DNA from: Acidobacteriota bacterium
GTDB taxonomy: Bacteria > Acidobacteriota > Vicinamibacteria > Vicinamibacterales > CAVVIG01
Direction: 5' to 3'
DNA: 64,000 bases
NCBI GenBank assembly: GCA_003222395.1
Contig: QHWB01000040.1
Location: forward strand, 250,573 to 314,572
Shown here: positions 33,813 through 41,211 of the stretch, piece after piece
How positions within the stretch are numbered: position 1 is the stretch's first letter
Layout of the letters: every line of letters starts with the position of its first letter
Notes under the pieces: generated by a model
What the model was told of the DNA's origin: nothing
The model's database searches: none
Seen by the model: only the letters and a program-made list of their open reading frames with translations
Position numbers and translations under genes: made by a program

Positions 33813-35717
33813 GTGATGCTGCATCGCGTCGCCACCAACATTTTTTACTTTGTGCGCGGGGCCCCGCCCCCGCGCACCTGTCGCGCCTCGCTCTTTCGCT
33901 CGGCGCGATGGCTAGTGGCAATTTGCTACTTGGGGAGCATCGCGGCGCAGGCACAGCAAACGTCCCCTTCCGGAGTACTGCAGCAGCCGTCTCGCGATGC
34001 GTCGGCACATCAGAATCAAAGCAAGGACCCTCCACCGACGCCGGCCGGCCGCATCACGGGACGCGTGCTCGCGGCCGACAACGGACGGCCGATCAGGCGC
34101 GCGCGTGTGTTCGTGAGCGCGACCGAGCTGCCCGGCGGGCGCGGCGCGATGACCGACGATCAGGGCGTCTACGACATCACGGAGCTCCCCGCCGGCCGCT
34201 ACACGGTGACTGTTTCGAAGTCCGGCTTCGTGTCGCTCGCCTACGGACAGCGCCGGCCCCTTCAGTCCGGCACGCCGCTGCAGCTCCTCGACAATCAGCA
34301 GCTCAAAGGCGTCGATTTCCGCCTGCCGCGCGGCAGCGTCATCGCGGGCACGATCGTCGACGAAGTCGGCGATCCGATGCCGGGTGTGACGGTCCGCGTG
34401 ATGCGCTATCAGTACTTACAAGGCGATCGGCGGCTGGCGCCCGCCGGCGGCGGGCAAACCGACGACAAAGGTCAGTTCCGTGTATGGGGCTTGATGCCGG
34501 GCGAGTACTACGTCAACGCCATCGCCCGCAACTTCAACATCGGCAACCTCGCCGGCCGCGGCGGACCCGGAGGCTTCGGCGGACCGGGCGGACCCGGAGG
34601 CTTCGCCGGTCCTGGCGGACCAGGCGGCGGCCGCAGCGGATTCGGCGGACGCGGCGGTTTCGGTCCGCCAGCCGACGACGAAGAGCAGCTCGCGTACGCG
34701 CCGACGTACTACCCTGGAGTCGCCGCCATGGCCGAAGCCAAACCGATCACCGTGGGGCTCAGCCAGGAAGTGCTCGACATCAACTTCGGGATGCAGCTCG
34801 TGCGCGCGGCGCGCATCTCCGGCCGCGTCACCAATCCCGACGGCACGGAGACGACGAGCGGCAACGTGAACCTCACGAGCGATGGTGCGACGACGCGCGG
34901 CCAGATCGGCGGGAACTTCGGCAGCCGCATCGATTGGGACGGCAGTTTCAGCATCGCGAACGTGCCACCGGGGCGCTACATCCTTCGGGCGCGTGGTATG
35001 GATTCCGAAGTGCCGCAGTTCGCGGCGCAGCCGCTGACGGTGAACGGACAGGACGTCGACGATGTGACCATTGTCCTCGTGCCGGGCGCGCGGTTCTCGG
35101 GCACCGTGTCGTTCCTGCCGGGATCGACGCCCGCGCCCGACATCACCGGCGTGCGCATCACCGCGCCCGCGACCGACCAGGATTCGTTCGGCCCACAGCA
35201 GAACGCCCGCGTCGACCGGGAGGGTCACTTCACGCTCGACGGCGTCGCCGCCGGAAATCACCTGATTCGGCCGAACGGCAACATGCGCGGCTGGGCGCTG
35301 AAATCGGTGACGATCGACGGCCGCGACGTCACCGACACGCCGATCGCCGTGCGAAGCGGCCAGACGATTTCAGACGTCGCGATCGTCTTCACCGACAAGG
35401 TCGCGGAAATCAACGGCACGATCACCGATTCGCAGGGAACGCCGGTTCCGGACTTCACGGTGCTCGCCTTTTCGACCGATCCGTCGTTGTGGCGGCCGCA
35501 GTCGCGTCAGATCATGACGGCGCGGCCGGACCAGACGGGCAAATTCAGAATCCGCGGCCTGCCGCCTGGCGATTACTATCTGGCGACGGTCGATCCCGCG
35601 CAACAGGGCGAATGGTTCGAACCGACATATCTCGACGAGCATCGCGTCGGCGCCTCCCGTATCACCCTCAGCGAGGGAGACGTCAAGACTCATGATTTCC
35701 GTGTGAGTCTCAAGTAA
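33813..35717 (+). CDS. secreted carboxypeptidase-regulatory-like repeat protein
   Basis: A 634-residue exported protein made mainly of beta-sandwich carboxypeptidase-regulatory-like domains. These appear as repeated GxVxxxxGxPxxxxxV and G-x-F-x-x-x-x-L-P-x-G-x-Y patterns: AGRITGRVLAADNGRPIRRA, QFRVWGLMPGEYYVNA, SFSIANVPPGRYILRARG and KFRIRGLPPGDYYLATVD. A Gly/Phe/Pro-rich stretch lies near residues 246-285. The signal peptide core ARWLVAICYLGSIAAQAQ ends in a plausible AQA cleavage site. Upstream of it, residues 12-22 are encoded by a GGGGCCCC repeat, so the true start may be later. The start is GTG 33813 or ATG 33816. Such proteins are abundant in acidobacteria; the ligand is unknown. Confidence 0.8.
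   Translation: MMLHRVATNIFYFVRGAPPPRTCRASLFRSARWLVAICYLGSIAAQAQQTSPSGVLQQPSRDASAHQNQSKDPPPTPAGRITGRVLAADNGRPIRRARVFVSATELPGGRGAMTDDQGVYDITELPAGRYTVTVSKSGFVSLAYGQRRPLQSGTPLQLLDNQQLKGVDFRLPRGSVIAGTIVDEVGDPMPGVTVRVMRYQYLQGDRRLAPAGGGQTDDKGQFRVWGLMPGEYYVNAIARNFNIGNLAGRGGPGGFGGPGGPGGFAGPGGPGGGRSGFGGRGGFGPPADDEEQLAYAPTYYPGVAAMAEAKPITVGLSQEVLDINFGMQLVRAARISGRVTNPDGTETTSGNVNLTSDGATTRGQIGGNFGSRIDWDGSFSIANVPPGRYILRARGMDSEVPQFAAQPLTVNGQDVDDVTIVLVPGARFSGTVSFLPGSTPAPDITGVRITAPATDQDSFGPQQNARVDREGHFTLDGVAAGNHLIRPNGNMRGWALKSVTIDGRDVTDTPIAVRSGQTISDVAIVFTDKVAEINGTITDSQGTPVPDFTVLAFSTDPSLWRPQSRQIMTARPDQTGKFRIRGLPPGDYYLATVDPAQQGEWFEPTYLDEHRVGASRITLSEGDVKTHDFRVSLK
33838..33905. repeat. GGGGCCCC repeat inside the signal-peptide region
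   Basis: An inverted partner of 33705-33780: TTTTTTACTTTGTGCGCGGG followed by GCCCCGCCCCC. It encodes FYFVRGAPPPRTC before the hydrophobic core. Confidence 0.65.
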
Positions 35718-35790
35718 GAAGTACGAAGTCGGAAGTACCGAAGTCGGAAGTCCGAAAGTCAGAAAACGCAGAGCTCGCAAAGAACGCAGG
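35714..35790. repeat. AAGTCGGAAGT short tandem repeats between convergent genes
   Basis: Units of about 8-9 bases (GAAGTCGGAAGTACC and variants), then AACGCAGAGCTCGCAAAGAACGC-like sequence. The TAA stop of the upstream gene is already within the AAGTAAGAAGT repeat text. No gene. Confidence 0.75.
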
Positions 35791-35794
35791 ACGT

Positions 35795-36532
35795 TCACAA
35801 GTCCTTCCACAGAAATTGCAGCACGCTGATTGCCGCGATCGGCACCGCGTCAGCTCGCAGTGTCCGGTGACCGAGCGTGACGAGGCGCACGCCGTGAGCG
35901 AGCGCGGCTGCGCACTCCTCGTCGGTCCACCCGCCTTCAGGCCCGACGAGGACTGACGCGTCGGGTGGAATCGGCTGGTCCTGGAGCCGCGACACCGGAT
36001 TGCCGCCGCCGTTGGACGGCTCGACCAGCATCAGCCGCAGCGACGCGGCCGGTTCTTCGAGAAAGTTCTCGAACGTCAGCGGGGTGCGCACGTCGGGCAG
36101 GACCGCGCGCCGCGACTGCTTCACCGAGGCCAGCGCGACGCGCCGCCAGCGCTCAACGCGGGCCGACCTGATCAGGGCTGCCACGGTCGTCTCGGTGCGC
36201 TTCGTCACGATTGGCTGGATGGCGGCGACGCCCAGCATCACGCCGTCGCGCACCACGTCGTCCATCTTGTCGCCCTTCAGGACGGCCTGTGCGAGCGTGA
36301 GCGCGACCGTCGGCTCGGGCGGCGGCTCCACGCGCGATTGAATCTGCAGGCGGACGTCGCGCCGCACGACGCTGGCGACGCGCGCGAGGAACTCGTGTCC
36401 GCGTCCGTCGAACACGGCGACCGGGTCGCCGACGCCGAGCCGCAGCACGCGGCGCAGATGTTCCGCTTCGTCGCGCGGCAGCGTCACGATCTCGTCGCCG
36501 GCGTCGAGGCCCGGCGCGAAGAATCGGTGCAC
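35795..36532 (-). CDS. rsmE: 16S rRNA (uracil1498-N3)-methyltransferase
   Basis: A 245-residue SPOUT methyltransferase that modifies U1498 of 16S rRNA. HRFFAPGLDAGDEIVTLP and EAEHLRRVLRLGVGDPVAVFDG form the N-terminal PUA-like part. LTLAQAVLKGDKMDDVVRDG, VLVGPEGGWTDEE and LGHRTLRADAVPIAAIS are the trefoil-knot SAM site. The GTG start lies 25 bases from the divergent kinase start, so the promoters must overlap. Confidence 0.96.
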   Translation of the reverse strand: MHRFFAPGLDAGDEIVTLPRDEAEHLRRVLRLGVGDPVAVFDGRGHEFLARVASVVRRDVRLQIQSRVEPPPEPTVALTLAQAVLKGDKMDDVVRDGVMLGVAAIQPIVTKRTETTVAALIRSARVERWRRVALASVKQSRRAVLPDVRTPLTFENFLEEPAASLRLMLVEPSNGGGNPVSRLQDQPIPPDASVLVGPEGGWTDEECAAALAHGVRLVTLGHRTLRADAVPIAAISVLQFLWKDL

Positions 36533-36542
36533 GGGCGAATGT

Positions 36543-36548
36543 TATACT
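36543..36548 (+). promoter_or_regulatory. TATACT -10 box of the kinase gene
   Basis: TATACT lies 9 bases before the ATG at 36558, leaving at most a few bases of leader. Confidence 0.5.
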
Positions 36549-36557
36549 CGCGCCCGG

Positions 36558-37538
36558 ATGTTTTTTCGCGGACAAATCATCGGGAAATACAAGATCCTCG
36601 CGACGATCGGCAGCGGCGGCTTCGGGACGGTCTACCTCGCGGACGACACGTGGATCGACAAGAAGGTCGCGCTCAAGGTCCCGCACAAACAAGGCGTCGA
36701 CTTCGGCGAGCTGCTGCGCGAGCCGCGCCTGCTCGCGAGCCTCAATCACCCCAACATCGTCGCGATCCTCACCGCGGAAAAACAGGACAACGTCTTCTTC
36801 ATCGTCATGGAGTTCGTGCCGGGCGAGACGCTCGAGTCGATCATCGCGCGCCAGGGCGCGCTCGATCTCGCGCGCGCGCTCGACTACACGTGCCAGATCT
36901 CGAACGCCGTCGATCACGCGCACCGCCACGGCGTGCTCCATCGCGACCTGCGACCGTCGAACGTGCTCGTCGCCGAGAGCGGCCTGCTGAAGGTGGCCGA
37001 CTTCGGCACCTCGCGGTTCCTCGAGATCGCGGCGCACGGCACGACCGTGATCGGCAGCCCGCCGTACATGGCGCCGGAACAGTTCCACGGCAAGGCGGTG
37101 TTCGCCTCCGACGTCTACTCGCTTGGCGTGACGATGTATCAGATCCTCACCGGCGGGCTGCCGTACGACACGCCGTCGCCAGCCGATCTCGATCGGCTGA
37201 TGAAGGGCGACCGCGTGACGGCGCCGCGCCTGCGCAATCCGAAGATTCCAAAAGCGATCAGCGACATCGTGATGAAAGCGATGGCGCCGCAGATCCACGA
37301 TCGCTACCAGCGCGCCAGCGAGCTGCTCGACGATGTGATCGCGGCTCGCGCCCTCGGCCCGCGTCGCACGCCGAAGCCCGCCGCGTTCGAGCCCGAAGCC
37401 GTTCTCGTCGACGTGGCGCAGGAAATTCAGAGCCGCCTCAAGGCGCGCGACGCGCCGCAGCCGCGATTCTGCTGGCACTGCCGCAAGCCGCTGCACGCCC
37501 GATCGGATCGCTGTCCCTTCTGCGGCGAAGCGCAGTGA
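36558..37538 (+). CDS. serine/threonine protein kinase with C-terminal zinc ribbon
   Basis: A 326-residue Hanks-type kinase without a membrane helix. All catalytic parts are present: glycine loop IGSGGFGTVYLA (17-28), K40 in VALK, HRDLRPSN (128-135), DFG (148-150) and a MAPE motif before SDVYSLGVTMYQILTGGLPYD. After a Pro- and Ala-rich linker the last 24 residues carry FCWHCRKPL and CPFCGEAQ, a treble-clef-like zinc ribbon. Such C-terminal ribbons are unusual in small soluble kinases and may recruit a partner. It is divergent from rsmE. Confidence 0.95.
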   Translation: MFFRGQIIGKYKILATIGSGGFGTVYLADDTWIDKKVALKVPHKQGVDFGELLREPRLLASLNHPNIVAILTAEKQDNVFFIVMEFVPGETLESIIARQGALDLARALDYTCQISNAVDHAHRHGVLHRDLRPSNVLVAESGLLKVADFGTSRFLEIAAHGTTVIGSPPYMAPEQFHGKAVFASDVYSLGVTMYQILTGGLPYDTPSPADLDRLMKGDRVTAPRLRNPKIPKAISDIVMKAMAPQIHDRYQRASELLDDVIAARALGPRRTPKPAAFEPEAVLVDVAQEIQSRLKARDAPQPRFCWHCRKPLHARSDRCPFCGEAQ

Positions 37539-37752
37539 CAGCGCGCCGAGCGTGAGCGAGGCGCGATCAGTGCGCGACAACCCTGAGCCCGAGCGAGCGC
37601 GAATGCGCGAGCGAGAGCGCCTGGGCGGGGCCCCAGGCGCCGTGGAGAACGCAGGGCCCTTCGCACATACTAAGTAACGGTGTGTCGTTTCGTGTCTTCG
37701 CGGTCTTCGTGTTTTCGCCGCGCAGACGGTACAATTGTTTCCAGGAGATTCG
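37539..37752. repeat. GC-palindrome and CTTCGTG-type repeats between kinase and ilvE
   Basis: Contains GGGCGGGGCCCCAGGCGCC with GAGCGAGCG runs, then TTTCGTGTCTTCGCGGTCTTCG repeat text. A TACAAT (37730-37735) and a strong CAGGAG before ilvE end the gap. No gene is seen. Confidence 0.6.
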
Positions 37753-38727
37753 ATGGCCTTCCCCGGCACCGGCAAGATCTGGATGAACGGCAAGCTCGTC
37801 GAGTGGAAGGACGCGACGATCCACGTCGCGTCGCACGTGATCCACTACGGCAGCGGCGTCTTCGAAGGCGCGCGCTGCTACGCGACGCCGCGCGGGTCGG
37901 CGTGCTTCCGCCTCGACGCGCACATGCGCCGGCTGCAGCACTCGATGAAGATCTACCGCATGGAGTATCCGCTCGATCTCAGCGGCTGGATCGATGCCGT
38001 CACCACGACGATCCGCACCAATCAGATGAAGGCGTGCTACATCCGGCCGATCGTGTATCGCGGCTACGAGACGCTCGGCGTCAACCCGTTCACCTGCCCT
38101 GTCGACGCCGCAATCATCCTCTGGGAATGGGGCACGTATCTCGGGCAGGAGGCGCTCGAGCTCGGCGTCGACGTGAAAGTGGCGACGTGGTCGCGCGTGG
38201 CGCCGAACACGCTGCCCGCCATGGCGAAGAGCTCCGCGAACTACGCGAACTCCGGCCTGATCAAGATGGAAGCGATCACCGACGGCTACGCCGAAGGCAT
38301 CGCGCTCGACGTGTACGGCAACGTCAGCGAAGGCAGCGGCCAGAACCTCTTCATCGTCCGCGACGGCGAGTTGTATACGCCGGCGCTGGGCTCCTCGATT
38401 CTCGGCGGCATCACTCGCGATTCGATCATCAGGCTGGCGCGCGAGCACGAGCTGAAGGTCACCGAGACGACGATTCCGCGCGAGGCCTTGTACCTCGCCG
38501 ACGAGGTGTTCTTCGTCGGAACCGCCGCAGAGGTGACGCCGATTCGCTCGATCGACAAGATTGAGGTCGGCGGCGGCCGCCGCGGTCCGATCACCGAACG
38601 GCTCCAGCGCGCGTTCTTCGACGTCATCAACGGCGAGGTTCCCGATCGCCACGGGTGGCTGACGTACGTATATCAAGACGAGGCGCTGCGCCGAGCGCCG
38701 CAGAGCGCCGTGGAAGCGCGAGGCTAG
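37753..38727 (+). CDS. ilvE: branched-chain amino acid aminotransferase
   Basis: A 324-residue fold-type IV PLP enzyme that transaminates leucine, isoleucine and valine. KIWMNGKLVEWKDATIHVAS and YGSGVFEGARCYATPRGSA open the protein. The PLP lysine is expected in SANYANSGLIKMEA. GYAEGIALDVYGNVSEGSGQNLF carries the Glu and phosphate residues, and TRDSIIRLA and ADEVFFVGTAAEVTPI complete the pattern. ATG 37753 is preferred over the upstream in-frame start since CAGGAG lies 5-6 bases before it. The stop TAG follows GCGCGAGGC, a fragment of the hairpin repeat. Confidence 0.96.
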   Translation: MAFPGTGKIWMNGKLVEWKDATIHVASHVIHYGSGVFEGARCYATPRGSACFRLDAHMRRLQHSMKIYRMEYPLDLSGWIDAVTTTIRTNQMKACYIRPIVYRGYETLGVNPFTCPVDAAIILWEWGTYLGQEALELGVDVKVATWSRVAPNTLPAMAKSSANYANSGLIKMEAITDGYAEGIALDVYGNVSEGSGQNLFIVRDGELYTPALGSSILGGITRDSIIRLAREHELKVTETTIPREALYLADEVFFVGTAAEVTPIRSIDKIEVGGGRRGPITERLQRAFFDVINGEVPDRHGWLTYVYQDEALRRAPQSAVEARG

Positions 38728-38751
38728 GCGCCGCCGGGACGCCACACCATC

Positions 38752-39909
38752 ATGCACGTCAACGATCTGCTCAAAATCGCCGTCGACAACGGCGCGTCGG
38801 ATCTCCATCTCAAGGTCGGCACCTTTCCGATGATGCGCGTTCGCGGAACGCTGCTGCCCGTCACGGAGGAAAAACGCCTAGATCACGAGGATGTCGTCGC
38901 GATGAGCGCGGCGATCATGTCGACGCAGCAGCGGCAGAAGTTCAAGGAAACGCAGGAAGTCGATCTCGCGTACAGCGTCGCAGGGCTGGGACGCTTCCGC
39001 TGCAACATCTTCCAGCAGCGCGGCACCGTCGGACTGGTGCTTCGCGTCATCCCGATGCAGATCCGCACGGTCGACGAGCTCGGTCTGCCGCACGTCCTGA
39101 AGAAGATCGCCGAAGAAGAACGCGGCCTCGTGCTCGTCACCGGGACGACCGGCAGCGGCAAGAGCACCACGCTCGCCGCGTTGATCGACTTCATCAACAA
39201 GTCCCGCGCCGCCCACATCATGACGGTCGAGGACCCGATTGAATTCCTGCACCGCGATGCCAAGTCGATGGTGAATCAGCGCGAGGTGGCGGTCGATACG
39301 CGATCGTTCGCCCAGGCGCTGCGCAGCGCGCTGCGCCAGGACCCGGACGTCATTCTGGTCGGCGAGATGCGCGACTTCGAGACGATCGAAACCGGTCTGC
39401 TCGCCGCAGAGACCGGGCATCTTGTGTTCTCGACCCTCCACACGCTCGACGCGACCGAAACGATCAACCGCATCATCGCGGTCTTTCCGCCGCATCAGCA
39501 GAAGCAGATCCGCCTGCAGCTGGCGAGCGTGCTGAAGGCGGTCATCTCGCAGCGACTTCTGCCGCGCACCGACGGACAAGGACGCGCGCCGGCCGTTGAA
39601 GTGATGATCAGCACGCCGTTCATTCGCGACTGCATCGTCGACAAGGAAAAGACGCACCTCATTCACGGCGCCATTGCAGCCGGGACGTCACAGTACGGGA
39701 TGCAGACGTTCGATCAATCGATTTTCGGGTTGTACTCACAGGGCCTCGTCGCCTACGAAGAAGCGCTGCGCTGGGCGAGCAACGTCGACGAGTTCAAGCT
39801 GAAGGTGCAGGGCATACAGACCACAACCGACGCGAGCCGCGAGCAGATGGCCAGGCAGGTCACGGGGGCAGCCAGCGCCACACCCGAGGTCACCAGATTC
39901 GGACGATAA
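38752..39909 (+). CDS. pilT: type IV pilus retraction ATPase PilT/PilU-like
   Basis: A 385-residue hexameric ATPase for pilus retraction. The N-terminal PAS-like part has NDLLKIAVDNGASDLHLKVG. Walker A GTTGSGKST is near residue 129, the Asp box MTVEDPIEF, Walker B DVILVGEMRD, and the His box TGHLVFSTLHTLDA. AIRNLIRE, typical near the C-terminus of PilT, is not seen, so PilU-like or a variant PilT is possible. No pilus structural genes are in the window. recX begins one base after the stop. Confidence 0.93.
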   Translation: MHVNDLLKIAVDNGASDLHLKVGTFPMMRVRGTLLPVTEEKRLDHEDVVAMSAAIMSTQQRQKFKETQEVDLAYSVAGLGRFRCNIFQQRGTVGLVLRVIPMQIRTVDELGLPHVLKKIAEEERGLVLVTGTTGSGKSTTLAALIDFINKSRAAHIMTVEDPIEFLHRDAKSMVNQREVAVDTRSFAQALRSALRQDPDVILVGEMRDFETIETGLLAAETGHLVFSTLHTLDATETINRIIAVFPPHQQKQIRLQLASVLKAVISQRLLPRTDGQGRAPAVEVMISTPFIRDCIVDKEKTHLIHGAIAAGTSQYGMQTFDQSIFGLYSQGLVAYEEALRWASNVDEFKLKVQGIQTTTDASREQMARQVTGAASATPEVTRFGR

Positions 39910-39910
39910 C

Positions 39911-40357
39911 GTGGGCGCATATCTCGATGCGCTGAAGATGCTCGCGCGCCGGGAGCTTTCCGAAGCGCAGGTCCGCCAGCGGCTCGCCCGCCGCGGACAT
40001 CCGTCCGACGACATCGAGGACGCGATCGCGCGCTTGCGTGAAGAGCGGGCCATTGACGACACCCGCGTCGCCGAGTCGATCGCGCGGACTCAGACGGCGC
40101 TCAAGAAGCGCGGCAAACTCCGCGTGCGGCGACAAATCGAGAGCGCCGGGATTGCGGGCGCGACCGCGAAGCGCGCCGTCGACGACGTGTGTTCGAGCAT
40201 CGATGATGCGGCGCTCCTTGAAGCCTCACTGCTGAAGCGGCTGCACGGCCGCGAGCGGATTGCCGACGATCGGGAGTTCCAGCGGCTGTATCGATACCTC
40301 ATCGGTCAGGGCTTCGATCCCGATCAGGTGCTCGGGATATTGCGCAAGCGCAGTTGA
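39911..40357 (+). CDS. recX: RecX regulatory protein
   Basis: A 148-residue three-helix-repeat protein that modulates RecA filaments. AYLDALKMLARRELSEAQVR begins the first repeat; IARLREERAIDDTRVAESIA and KKRGKLRVRRQIESAGI the second; FQRLYRYLIGQGFDPDQVL the third. The GTG start follows the pilT stop by one base. recA is not in the window. Confidence 0.9.
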   Translation: MGAYLDALKMLARRELSEAQVRQRLARRGHPSDDIEDAIARLREERAIDDTRVAESIARTQTALKKRGKLRVRRQIESAGIAGATAKRAVDDVCSSIDDAALLEASLLKRLHGRERIADDREFQRLYRYLIGQGFDPDQVLGILRKRS

Positions 40358-40391
40358 CTTTTCGCCTTTTGTTCGCCTACGCTCCCTCCTC

Positions 40392-41183
40392 GTGGAGCGC
40401 TTCTCCCTTCGCGGTCAGGTTGCGCTGGTAACCGGCGCGAGCCGTGGCATCGGCCGCGGCGTCGCGCTCGCGCTGCGCCACTCGGGCGCGATCGTCTACG
40501 CCACCGGGCGTACTATCGCCCGCGCCGATCTCGAGCCGTCGATTCACCGCGTTCGCTGCGATCACACCGACGATGCCGCAGTGCGTCAGGCGTTCGAGCG
40601 AATTCAATCGGAGCAGGGCACTCTGCACATCCTCGTCAACAACGCCTGGGGTGGCTACGAGCGGATGGTAGACGAGACGGGCCGATTCACGTGGACGGCG
40701 CCGTTCTGGGAGCAGCCGGCGTGGCGGTGGGACGCTATGATGTCGGCCGGCGTCCGCGCGGCATTCGTCGCCAGCCAGCACGCGGCGCGGATGATGACGC
40801 CGCTCCACCGCGGACTCATCGTCAACATTTCCTTCTGGGCGGCCCAAAAGTATCTCCGCAACGTCATCTACGGTATCTCGAAGGCCGCAACCGACAAGCT
40901 CACCAGCGATACTGCAGAGGAGCTGAACTCGTACGGCGTCAGCGTCGTGTCGCTGTATCCGGGATTGGTGAAGACCGAAGCGGTCGTGGGCGCCGGCGTA
41001 TTCGATCTCTCGACCGCGGAAACGCCTGAGTTCGTCGGCCGGGCCGTCGCCGCGCTCGCGAGCGATCCGAAAGTTGAGCGCTGGAGCGGGCGCGTCCTCG
41101 TCGCCGCGACGCTCGCGCGCGAGTACGGGTTCACCGATCTGGACGGGCGGCTGCCGCCTGTGCTCACGCGCGACGACGTGTAG
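40392..41183 (+). CDS. short-chain dehydrogenase/reductase
   Basis: A 263-residue classical SDR. GTG 40392 gives VERFSLRGQVALVTGASRGIG with the TGxxxGIG nucleotide motif at the usual distance. NNAWGGYE is the NNAG-like motif, NISFWAAQKYLRNVIYGISKAA carries the YxxxK site preceded by Ser, and PGLVKTE closes the pocket. Members similar to human DHRS1 have this NNAWGGYE form. The substrate is unknown. It lies between recX and alaS on the same strand. Confidence 0.9.
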   Translation: MERFSLRGQVALVTGASRGIGRGVALALRHSGAIVYATGRTIARADLEPSIHRVRCDHTDDAAVRQAFERIQSEQGTLHILVNNAWGGYERMVDETGRFTWTAPFWEQPAWRWDAMMSAGVRAAFVASQHAARMMTPLHRGLIVNISFWAAQKYLRNVIYGISKAATDKLTSDTAEELNSYGVSVVSLYPGLVKTEAVVGAGVFDLSTAETPEFVGRAVAALASDPKVERWSGRVLVAATLAREYGFTDLDGRLPPVLTRDDV

Positions 41184-41198
41184 CGAGGACGTGTCGTC

Positions 41199-41204
41199 TA
41201 AAAT
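41199..41204 (+). promoter_or_regulatory. TAAAAT -10-like box before alaS
   Basis: TAAAAT ends 7 bases before the alaS ATG, as at xdhC and the kinase gene, pointing to a leaderless or nearly leaderless transcript. Confidence 0.45.
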
Positions 41205-41211
41205 AGTCCGG

